Assembly: GCA_050251415.1 (NCBI GenBank)
Contig: JBFWMT010000058.1
Span: forward strand, 1 to 16,383
Source: UBA8514 sp050251415
Lineage (GTDB): Bacteria > Bacillota > Clostridia > Lachnospirales > Anaerotignaceae
Direction: 5' to 3'
Length of the DNA stretch: 16,383 bases
Of this stretch, positions 1 through 5,990 are shown piece by piece. Position 1 is the first letter of the stretch. The number at the start of each line of letters is the position of its first letter. The position numbers and the translations under genes were made by a program. A model generated the notes under the pieces. That model had not been told where the DNA came from. It saw only the letters and a list, made by a program, of their open reading frames with translations, and did not search any database.

Positions 1-392
1 CTATTGTAAATAATAATGATGCTGTAACCACCTATGAATTTGAATTTTCAGATAACGATAGTCTTTCGGCAGTAGTTGCAAATATCGTAAACGCAGACCT
101 TTTGGTTTTGCTTACAGATATAGATGCCCTTTACGACAGCAATCCTCGCAATAATCCAGATGCAAAGCGAATTTCTGTTGTTGAAAAGGTTACACCCGAA
201 ATTGAGGCAATGGCCGGGGATAAAGGCAGTACCTTTTCTGTTGGTGGCATGGCTACAAAAATATGTGCCGCAAAAATGTGTGAAGAAAAAGGAACCGACA
301 TGGTTATTGCCCTTGGTGAAGACCCAAGACTTCTGCATAATATAATAGATGGCGAAGATATAGGAACAATGTTTGCAGGAAAAGGCAGGTAA
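1..392 (+). CDS. proB: Glutamate 5-kinase, C-terminal part (5' end outside window)
   Basis: ATP-dependent phosphorylation of L-glutamate to gamma-glutamyl phosphate, the first step of proline synthesis, in the cytoplasm. The gene enters from the left edge; the first complete codon is at 3 and the stop is TAA at 390-392. The visible frame carries amino-acid-kinase hallmarks: NNNDAV, then SDNDSLSAVVAN, the nucleotide-site LLTDIDALYD, and SVGGMATKICAA, which matches the GTGGM-TK signature of the family with a Ser-Val variation. The protein ends at FAGKGR right after the kinase domain, so it lacks the C-terminal PUA domain found in E. coli ProB; short PUA-less forms are common in Firmicutes. The next gene starts 5 bases after the stop, and proA lies two genes downstream, which supports the assignment and a proB-to-proA operon. 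The promoter and any leader regulation are outside the window. Confidence 0.95.
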   Translation, partial: IVNNNDAVTTYEFEFSDNDSLSAVVANIVNADLLVLLTDIDALYDSNPRNNPDAKRISVVEKVTPEIEAMAGDKGSTFSVGGMATKICAAKMCEEKGTDMVIALGEDPRLLHNIIDGEDIGTMFAGKGR

Positions 393-397
393 TTCCA

Positions 398-790
398 ATG
401 AAAAAATGTCCATTTTGCGGTGCAGAAATACAAGATGAAACAACACAATGCCCAGACTGTGGACATAATGAAAATACATCTGGTGAAATCTTTGGTGATG
501 CAAAAGAGAATGATTCTCAAATTATAGAGGAAAAAAGTAACGAAAGTGCAGTTGATATACAAAACAAAAAACTGCCTATACTTGCAAAAATACTGCTTAT
601 AGCTGCAACTTTTATATTTGGCCCGGTGATAGGTTTTAATTCAGGTGTTTTGCTTTGGGAAAGTGAAAAACCAGCATATAGACGATTTGGTAAAATACTT
701 CTGCTTATTGCACTTGCCTACTTTGGTATTTCTTTTGCAATGGGCAAACCAGCTAAAGCAGCATTTTTATATGGATTAGAGCTAATTTAG
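398..790 (+). CDS. Small zinc-ribbon membrane protein, function unknown
   Basis: A 130-residue protein of unrecognised specific function. It opens with a double-CxxC zinc ribbon (CPFC at residues 4-7, CPDC at 18-21), followed by a polar, acidic linker (about 24-55) and two hydrophobic segments at about 61-80 and 98-116. The layout predicts a cytoplasmic metal-binding head anchored in the membrane. Such zinc_ribbon_2-like head plus membrane-anchor proteins are common in clostridia and mostly uncharacterised. It starts five bases after the proB stop, using an AGGT in the proB tail as ribosome binding site, and ends three bases before the first possible ATG of the folate gene, so it is almost certainly co-transcribed with proBA. 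No direct role in proline synthesis can be inferred from the sequence. Confidence 0.85.
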   Translation: MKKCPFCGAEIQDETTQCPDCGHNENTSGEIFGDAKENDSQIIEEKSNESAVDIQNKKLPILAKILLIAATFIFGPVIGFNSGVLLWESEKPAYRRFGKILLLIALAYFGISFAMGKPAKAAFLYGLELI

Positions 791-802
791 GGGATGAATA
801 CT

Positions 803-1357
803 ATGAAAAATGAAATGCGAAAAGATTTTCTTAATAAAAGAAATGCTATACCAAAGGCACAGCAAATTGAAAAAAGCAAAATTATATTTGAAAAACTGAT
901 AAACAGTAAAGAATATAAAAATGCCGATTGGGTTTTTACATATATAGACATGGGTTCAGAGGTTAAAACAATACCCTTCATAGAAAAAGCATGGGCAGAT
1001 AAAAAACACGTTGCCGTTCCTATTGCCAAAGCCAACAGGCTTATGTATTTTGTGGAAATAACAAGCTTTGATAATATGAACCGCACAAAAATGGGTGTTA
1101 TGGAACCAAATATTGGCATAGAAAGCCAAGTACTTCCCAACGAAAAAACCATGTTTATAGTCCCTGGAAGTATGTTTGACGAAGAAAAAAACCGCTGTGG
1201 TTACGGCGGTGGATATTATGACATCTATACAGAAGAAAAAAATGTAAATAACACCATTGGTGTGTGCTACGATTTCCAAGTTATAGAAAAAATTCCAACA
1301 GAAGAGTTTGACAGAAAGCTAAGTAAAATAATTACCGAAAAACGCATAATAGAATAA
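803..1357 (+). CDS. 5-formyltetrahydrofolate cyclo-ligase
   Basis: Cytoplasmic ATP-dependent enzyme converting 5-formyl-THF to 5,10-methenyl-THF, salvaging folate for one-carbon metabolism (5-FCL/YgfA family). The N-terminal basic helix (MKNEMRKDFLNKRNAI) and the C-terminal phosphate-binding motif RCGYGGGYYD are diagnostic; the family usually reads RLGYGGGYYDR. Length, about 184 residues, is normal. Two in-frame ATGs exist, at 794 and 803. The AGGGG at 789-793 touches the first but lies 9 bases from the second, so 803 is preferred. It sits between the zinc-ribbon gene and proA, 20 bases before proA, as a member of the proBA operon. A folate gene inside a proline operon is probably only a transcriptional neighbour. 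Confidence 0.93.
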   Translation: MKNEMRKDFLNKRNAIPKAQQIEKSKIIFEKLINSKEYKNADWVFTYIDMGSEVKTIPFIEKAWADKKHVAVPIAKANRLMYFVEITSFDNMNRTKMGVMEPNIGIESQVLPNEKTMFIVPGSMFDEEKNRCGYGGGYYDIYTEEKNVNNTIGVCYDFQVIEKIPTEEFDRKLSKIITEKRIIE

Positions 1358-1377
1358 TATGGAGGAGTTGAAAATAA

Positions 1378-2625
1378 ATGAGAGATTTAATTGAAATGGG
1401 TATGCTTGCAAAGGAAGCCTCTGTGGAAACCGCAAAGCTTTCTACGCCACAAAAAAACAACCTTTTGCTTAACGCTGCACAAGCCCTTTTAGATAATATG
1501 GACACAGTGCTTTTGGCAAATAAGGAAGACGTTGATAACGCCATAGCAAATGGAATTAAGGGTGCATTTATAGACAGACTCACCCTGAACCAAAGCCGTA
1601 TTGAGGGCATGGCTGGCGGACTTCGTCAAGTGGCAGGCTTACCCGACCCTATTGGCGAGGTTTTAAGTATGAACACCATGGATAATGGTCTTATAATCGG
1701 CAAAAAACGTGTGCCTATGGGAGTTATAGGTATTATTTTTGAGGCAAGACCAAACGTAACTGCCGATGCCTTTGGCTTATGCCTTAAAGCAGGCAGTGCT
1801 ACCATTTTGCGTGGCGGTAAAGAAGCCTTAAAAACCAACATGGCGATTGTTAATATTTTTAGAAATTCCCTTAAAAAACAAGGTTATCCTGAGGATATTG
1901 TTCAAATTTTAGAAGATACTAGCCGAGAAACAGCCACAAAGATGATGCAGTTAAATGGCTACATCGATGTACTTATACCACGTGGTGGAAGCGGCCTTAT
2001 TCAAAGTGTTGTTAAAAACAGCACCGTACCAGTTATTGAAACAGGAACAGGCAACTGCCATGTTTTTGTAGATGAAAGTGGAAAACTTGATGATGCCATT
2101 AACATTGTAATTAATGCAAAAACCCAGCGTCCCGGGGTGTGTAATGCCTGCGAAAGCCTTTTAGTACATGAAAATATTGCCGATGCCTTCATACCAATGG
2201 TATCTAAAGCACTTATGGATAAAAGCGTAGAAATACGTGGCGACAAAAACTTTTTGGAAAAGGTTACCGGTGTTGTACAAGCAACGGAAGACGACTGGGG
2301 AACTGAATACGAGGATTACATTATATCCGCACGTGTGGTAAAGGATGTGGACGAGGCAATTGCTCTCATAAGGCGATATTCCACTCACCACAGTGAATGT
2401 ATAGTAACGGAAAACTATACAAATGCACAAAAATTTTTAAACGAGGTGGACTCTGCTTGTGTTTATGTTAATGCCTCAACACGATTTACAGATGGAGAGC
2501 AGTTTGGTTTTGGTGCAGAAATAGGAATTAGCACCCAAAAACTACATGCCAGAGGCCCTATGGGGCTTAAAGAACTTACAACCACAAAGTATATTATATA
2601 TGGAAACGGTCAGGTAAGAGAGTAG
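1378..2625 (+). CDS. proA: Gamma-glutamyl phosphate reductase
   Basis: NADPH-dependent reduction of gamma-glutamyl phosphate to glutamate semialdehyde, the second proline-biosynthesis step; belongs to the aldehyde dehydrogenase superfamily. The 415-residue length is standard. Visible motifs are RVPMGVIGIIFEARPNVT (111-128), IPRGGSGLI (200-208), ETGTGNCHVFVD (221-232) and GVCNACES (253-260) with the expected catalytic cysteine at residue 255. The C-terminal FGFGAEIGISTQKLHARGPMG is typical. The ATG at 1378 has a GGAGGAG ribosome binding site at 1361-1367. It is the last gene of the operon; no clear intrinsic terminator was seen before the next gene, although the 178-bp gap contains a separate promoter. 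ProA works with ProB, probably channelling the labile acyl phosphate. Confidence 0.97.
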   Translation: MRDLIEMGMLAKEASVETAKLSTPQKNNLLLNAAQALLDNMDTVLLANKEDVDNAIANGIKGAFIDRLTLNQSRIEGMAGGLRQVAGLPDPIGEVLSMNTMDNGLIIGKKRVPMGVIGIIFEARPNVTADAFGLCLKAGSATILRGGKEALKTNMAIVNIFRNSLKKQGYPEDIVQILEDTSRETATKMMQLNGYIDVLIPRGGSGLIQSVVKNSTVPVIETGTGNCHVFVDESGKLDDAINIVINAKTQRPGVCNACESLLVHENIADAFIPMVSKALMDKSVEIRGDKNFLEKVTGVVQATEDDWGTEYEDYIISARVVKDVDEAIALIRRYSTHHSECIVTENYTNAQKFLNEVDSACVYVNASTRFTDGEQFGFGAEIGISTQKLHARGPMGLKELTTTKYIIYGNGQVRE

Positions 2626-2727
2626 AAGTTAAGCCGTTTTAATTTTTAATTTTTGTCTAGATTGAAAATGCATTTTACTTCTATCACTTTGAATATACAA
2701 ATTTTAAAAAATTCGCCAAAATGTACC

Positions 2728-2757
2728 TGAATATTACTCCGTTAATGGCAGATAATA
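2728..2757 (+). promoter_or_regulatory. Sigma-G (or sigma-F)-like promoter of the spore-protein gene
   Basis: TGAATA at 2728-2733, a 17-base spacer, then GATAATA at 2751-2757. This fits the forespore sigma-G pattern (-35 close to TGAATA, -10 close to CATAATA) and lies about 45 bases upstream of a start codon with an AAGGAGG site. A second TGAATA at 2690 has a weaker partner (CCAAAATGTA). The nature of the downstream gene supports the assignment. Distinguishing sigma-G from sigma-F by sequence alone is not possible. Confidence 0.6.
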
Positions 2758-2803
2758 CTGTTGTAACACAAACACAGTATATCTATTTAAGGAGGAACTA
2801 ACA

Positions 2804-3049
2804 ATGACAAATAACAGTTCAGGTACAAGCACAAAATCAAGTGTTCCCGAAGCAAGAGAGGCATTGAATAAATTCAAATATGAAGTTGCCAGCGAAATTG
2901 GCGTGCCTCTTAAACAGGGCTACAACGGTGACCTTACTTCCGCTCAGAACGGTTATGTTGGCGGATATATGGTTAAAAAAATGATTGAAGAACAGGAAAG
3001 AATGATGGCTGGTAATTCATCAACACCTTCTTCTACTTCTTCAAGATAA
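2804..3049 (+). CDS. Alpha/beta-type small acid-soluble spore protein (SASP)
   Basis: An 81-residue DNA-binding protein that coats and protects forespore DNA and is degraded at germination. The core is unmistakable: EAREALNKFKYEVASEIGV (16-34), with the likely GPR-protease site in YEVASE (26-31), and SAQNGYVGGYMVKKMIEEQE (46-65), matching the conserved GxVGGxMVK DNA-contact region. Ser/Thr-rich tails flank the core (MTNNSSGTSTKSS, and an NSSTPSSTSS-type end). Strong AAGGAGG ribosome binding site. It is monocistronic, with a sigma-G-like promoter upstream and a terminator downstream. Its presence indicates an endospore-forming lineage. Confidence 0.95.
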   Translation: MTNNSSGTSTKSSVPEAREALNKFKYEVASEIGVPLKQGYNGDLTSAQNGYVGGYMVKKMIEEQERMMAGNSSTPSSTSSR

Positions 3050-3095
3050 ATAGCTTTAGGCAGATGTAGTTTGTTTAAAACTATTCTATCTAAAA

Positions 3096-3135
3096 AAACA
3101 GCCTTCGTTTTTATACGGAGGCTGTTTATATTTTA
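3096..3135 (+). terminator. Intrinsic terminator after the spore-protein gene
   Basis: AAACAGCCT at 3096-3104 pairs with AGGCTGTTT at 3119-3127, with an inner CG/CG pair around a T-rich loop, followed by a TATATTTTA tract. It closes the monocistronic SASP transcript. Confidence 0.85.
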
Positions 3136-3136
3136 C

Positions 3137-3165
3137 TTGAGGTTTGTAACAGGTTAACGTATAAT
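3137..3165 (+). promoter_or_regulatory. Sigma-A promoter of ruvAB
   Basis: TTGAGG at 3137-3142, exactly 17 bases, then a consensus TATAAT at 3160-3165. The predicted transcript starts near 3172, only about 9 bases before a short leader ORF at 3181. It lies directly after the SASP terminator. Confidence 0.75.
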
Positions 3166-3180
3166 AAAAAAGGTGACCAT

Positions 3181-3216
3181 ATGTTCTGGATTTTTAAACA
3201 CCGAAAGGAGCGCTAA
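3181..3216 (+). CDS. Possible 11-residue leader peptide overlapping the ruvA ribosome binding site
   Basis: ATG at 3181 opens an 11-codon frame, MFWIFKHRKER, ending with TAA at 3214-3216. The TAA is two bases before the TTG start of ruvA. An AAGGTG at 3170-3175 sits 5 bases upstream of the ATG. The ruvA ribosome binding site AAGGAG (3205-3210) is itself the Lys-Glu codon pair of the leader. This arrangement would allow translational coupling. The transcript predicted from the upstream promoter would begin almost at the leader's own binding site, so initiation may be weak. It could be a chance ORF. Confidence 0.35.
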   Translation: MFWIFKHRKER

Positions 3217-3218
3217 CC

Positions 3219-3824
3219 TTGATTTCATATATAAAAGGAAGCCTTGAATACATAGGTGAAGGCACAATAATAGTTGAAACAGGCGGTGTTGGATACAGCA
3301 TTTTTGTGTCTACAATGACAGCCTCCACCTTACCGTCCCTACATTCTCAAATAAAAATTTATACATACATGAACGTAAAGGAAGATAGCATATCCCTCTT
3401 TGGCTTTAACAAAATGGAGGAACTGGAGTTGTTTAATAAACTGCTTACAGTATCGGGTGTTGGCCCAAAAGGTGCATTAAGCTTGCTGGGCTATATGCCA
3501 TCATCACAAATAATTATGGCAATCGTAACCGATGACGTAGCCAGCCTTAGTAAAGCCCCAGGTTTTGGTAAGAAAACTGCACAACGCCTTGTTATAGATC
3601 TTAAAGACAAATTTAAAAACGATGATTTTGTACAAAGTATTGCCCAAGAAGTTGGCGGTGAGGTTGATTTTTCTGTTGCTGGAGATAAAGCAGAGGCAAT
3701 GGAGGCACTTATTGCCTTAGGCTATACCAGAAGCGAAGCAGTAAAGGCCGTAGCCTCTGTATACAAAGATGGCATGGACACACAGGCGGTTCTTAAAGCT
3801 TCCCTTAAAAAAATGATACGATAG
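3219..3824 (+). CDS. ruvA: Holliday junction branch-migration protein RuvA
   Basis: RuvA tetramers bind four-way junctions and load the RuvB motor during recombinational repair. The 201-residue length is typical. Domain I is the N-terminal OB fold (MISYIKGSLEYIGEGTIIVE, GGVGYSIFVS). Domain II has helix-hairpin-helix motifs around LLTVSGVGPKGALSLL and LSKAPGFGKKTAQRLVIDLKDK. A shorter linker leads to the C-terminal RuvB-binding domain III (EAMEALIALGYTRSEAVKAV). The start is TTG at 3219, supported by AAGGAG eight bases upstream and by the match of MISYIKG to the family N-terminus. It begins the ruvAB operon, with its own sigma-A promoter and a possible leader ORF. ruvC is not adjacent, as in many Firmicutes. 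Confidence 0.97.
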   Translation: MISYIKGSLEYIGEGTIIVETGGVGYSIFVSTMTASTLPSLHSQIKIYTYMNVKEDSISLFGFNKMEELELFNKLLTVSGVGPKGALSLLGYMPSSQIIMAIVTDDVASLSKAPGFGKKTAQRLVIDLKDKFKNDDFVQSIAQEVGGEVDFSVAGDKAEAMEALIALGYTRSEAVKAVASVYKDGMDTQAVLKASLKKMIR

Positions 3825-3830
3825 AAACAG

Positions 3831-4841
3831 GTGATTATAATAGAAAACAGGATAATTAGCACTACCTTTAAGGACGAGGATTTGGATTTTGAACCAAAAC
3901 TCAGACCCCAAAGCCTTGAAAACTACATCGGTCAAGATGGAGTTAAAAACAATTTAAAAGTGTTTATTGAGGCGGCAAAACAGCGTAAAGAGGCACTTGA
4001 CCACTGTCTGCTGTACGGCCCGCCAGGTTTGGGTAAAACCACCCTATCAAACATTATTGCAGTGGAAATGGGTGTTCATATTAAAACCACCTCTGGGCCT
4101 GCTATTGAACGCCCTGGGGACATGGCGGCAATACTCAACGGTCTTGAAGAGGGGGACATCCTTTTTGTAGACGAAATACATCGCCTTAACCGTATGATTG
4201 AAGAAATTTTGTACCCTGCCATGGAGGATTTTGTTATAGATATTGTTATTGGTAAAGGTGCTGGGGCAAGAAGTGTACGCCTTGACCTACCCAAGTTTAC
4301 ACTCATTGGTGCAACCACCAGAATAGGATTGCTTACAGCACCACTGCGTGACAGATTTGGTGTGATACAACGCCTTGAGCCTTACAATATAAATGAACTA
4401 AAGGTAATTATAAAGCGTTCCTCCGGTGTGCTTGGGGTAGAAATTGACGATGGCGGCGCAGAGGAAATAGCACGTCGTTCCCGTGGTACACCACGAATTG
4501 CCAACCGCCTATTAAAGCGTGTAAGGGATTTTGCCCAAGTGAAATACGATGGCGACATTACAATTAACGTAGCACAAAATGCACTGGACTTACTGGACGT
4601 TGATAAAATGGGACTTGATAATATTGACAGACGAATGCTTTTGGCAATGATTGAAAAATTTGGCGGACGACCTGTTGGGGTGGATACACTTGCAGTATAT
4701 ATTGGCGAGGAATCGGAAACCATAGAGGACGTTTACGAGCCGTATTTAATACAACTGGGTTACATACAACGTACACCCCGTGGAAGAATAGTAACAAAGC
4801 TGGGTTATGAACATTTCGGATTAAAATATCCGCAAATGTAG
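3831..4841 (+). CDS. ruvB: Holliday junction branch-migration ATPase RuvB
   Basis: Hexameric AAA+ motor that drives branch migration with RuvA. Walker A GPPGLGKTT (63-71), Walker B with DEIH (114-117), sensor 1 GATTR (160-164), the LRDRFG arginine-finger region (172-177) and the C-terminal winged helix (GRPVGVDTLA, GYIQRTPRGR) are all visible; 336 residues is normal. The start is uncertain. GTG at 3831 opens the frame six bases after ruvA ends, but no good ribosome binding site precedes it. The GTG is itself inside AGGTGAT, which would be a better binding site for an initiation at the ATA codons at 3837-3842, and homologous proteins usually begin close to the ENRIIS sequence that follows. Coupling to ruvA translation is likely. 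Confidence 0.97.
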   Translation: MIIIENRIISTTFKDEDLDFEPKLRPQSLENYIGQDGVKNNLKVFIEAAKQRKEALDHCLLYGPPGLGKTTLSNIIAVEMGVHIKTTSGPAIERPGDMAAILNGLEEGDILFVDEIHRLNRMIEEILYPAMEDFVIDIVIGKGAGARSVRLDLPKFTLIGATTRIGLLTAPLRDRFGVIQRLEPYNINELKVIIKRSSGVLGVEIDDGGAEEIARRSRGTPRIANRLLKRVRDFAQVKYDGDITINVAQNALDLLDVDKMGLDNIDRRMLLAMIEKFGGRPVGVDTLAVYIGEESETIEDVYEPYLIQLGYIQRTPRGRIVTKLGYEHFGLKYPQM

Positions 4842-4862
4842 ACAAAAGGAGGATTTTTAAAA

Positions 4863-5645
4863 ATGGGAGAATTTGTTTTATACGAGAAAAAGGGAAATGT
4901 TGCATGGATAACTATTAACAGACCAGAATCGTTAAACGCAATTTCCACAAGTGTAATGGAGGAACTTTTGGGCTATCTTGACGTGGCTGAAAAGGACATG
5001 GATGTACTTTGCACAGTACTTACAGGTGCTGGCGAAAAAGCCTTTAGTGCTGGTGGCGATGTTAAAGAAGAGCTTAAAACTACAAGTGCAATGGCAGTTC
5101 AGTTTTGCACCATGGCCCATACGCTTTGCAATAAATTTCAAACCATTAGAATGCCTGTTATTGCCGCAGTTAACGGTTATGCCCTTGGCGGTGGTATGGA
5201 ATTTGCCTTGGCATGTGATTTTATTGTAGCTGCAGACACCGCTAAGTTCGGTATGCCTGCTGTTAACCTTGGTATCATTTCCGGCTTTGGTGGAACGCAG
5301 AACATTGTTCGTGCTGTAGGCAAAGCTAGGGCAAAGGAACTTATGTATACAGGCAGAATGCTAAAGGCTCAAGAATGCTATGACCTTGGCATTGTTCAAA
5401 AAATTGTTGAAAAAGCAAACTTTATAGACGAGGTTACAGCCATTGCAAATGAAATAGCAAGCAAACCGCCATATGCCATAAGGGCAACAAAAGAGGCCGT
5501 TACACGCGGGGTTGAAGTGGATATGGAAACAGCATATTTGCTGGAAACAGGCTATGCCGCACCTTGCTACGACACCGAGGACAAGCAGGAGGCAATGACT
5601 GCATTTATAGAAAAACGCAAGCCGAATAAATTTATAAATCGATAA
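4863..5645 (+). CDS. Crotonase-family (enoyl-CoA hydratase/isomerase) protein with an atypical active site
   Basis: A 260-residue member of the crotonase superfamily, acting on acyl-CoA thioesters. The oxyanion-hole segments are present: SAGGDVKE (62-69) and NGYALGGGMEFALACDF (104-120). Of the two glutamates used by classical hydratases, the first is E113 (GGGMEFAL). The second, normally in the segment reading PE-x-x-LG, is replaced: the sequence is FGMPAVNLGIISGFGGTQ with Ala133 (codon GCT at 5259-5261). It therefore may not be an ordinary 3-hydroxybutyryl-CoA dehydratase despite overall Crt-like similarity; isomerase, decarboxylase or another crotonase chemistry is possible. It follows ruvB by 21 bases with AGGAGG before the ATG, so it is likely co-transcribed with ruvAB. 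No other fatty-acid or butyrate genes are nearby to indicate a substrate. Confidence 0.88.
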   Translation: MGEFVLYEKKGNVAWITINRPESLNAISTSVMEELLGYLDVAEKDMDVLCTVLTGAGEKAFSAGGDVKEELKTTSAMAVQFCTMAHTLCNKFQTIRMPVIAAVNGYALGGGMEFALACDFIVAADTAKFGMPAVNLGIISGFGGTQNIVRAVGKARAKELMYTGRMLKAQECYDLGIVQKIVEKANFIDEVTAIANEIASKPPYAIRATKEAVTRGVEVDMETAYLLETGYAAPCYDTEDKQEAMTAFIEKRKPNKFINR

Positions 5646-5696
5646 AGCATGTTTATTGTCAAAACGAAAAACAACAGTTTGACTTGGAGACAAATA

Positions 5697-5852
5697 ATGA
5701 AAAAATTATATATTATATTTGCTATAATTATGGGAATTTTTATGTTACTTTTTGATTTGTTTTGGTCACTAAATCAGTGGGTACTTGTGTGCTTATCTGG
5801 TATAGGTATTATTGCAGCAATAGTCTTGCTTCTACGCATTTCAAAAAAATAG
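5697..5852 (+). CDS. Small two-helix membrane protein, function unknown
   Basis: A 51-residue peptide starting MKKLYIIFAIIMGIFMLL with two hydrophobic helices (about 4-22 and 27-46) and a basic end (LLLRISKK). The ATG at 5697 is preceded by GGAG at 5685-5688 at a good distance. The same frame extends upstream to 5649, but those codons (polar, no ribosome binding site) look non-coding. It lies 51 bases after the crotonase gene on the same strand and before a hairpin that probably ends transcription. Function is not recognisable; small proteins of this type are often unannotated. Confidence 0.6.
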   Translation: MKKLYIIFAIIMGIFMLLFDLFWSLNQWVLVCLSGIGIIAAIVLLLRISKK

Positions 5853-5911
5853 TAGCACTTATTACATTATGCAAATCAAAAGAAAACTTGAGAAATAAAT
5901 ATAAATTCAAA

Positions 5912-5968
5912 AAGGCTTCATAATAAGCATTGTGGTAGAAACCTCTGCAACGCTTATTATAGAGCCTT
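5912..5968. terminator. Long imperfect hairpin between convergent transcription units
   Basis: AAGGCT (5912-5917) pairs with AGCCTT (5963-5968), and ATAATAAGC (5920-5928) with GCTTATTAT (5952-5960). A two-base internal mismatch separates these stems, and further partial pairing (TTG/CAA) lies inside. It lies between the plus-strand membrane-peptide gene and the end of minus-strand glnS, so it is placed to serve both directions. The T tract is weak, so an alternative is a palindromic intergenic repeat. Confidence 0.6.
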
Positions 5969-5990
5969 AAAATAACCATACTATTATTTA

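Noticed and set aside
131..562. Minus-strand frames of up to 151 codons opposite proB
   Set aside because: They are shadows of the real plus-strand genes, rich in Cys/Phe/His with no family features or binding sites.
2665..2676. AAAATGCATTTT palindrome after proA as a terminator or operator
   Set aside because: It is a loop-less AT-rich palindrome with no T tract of its own; chance is adequate.
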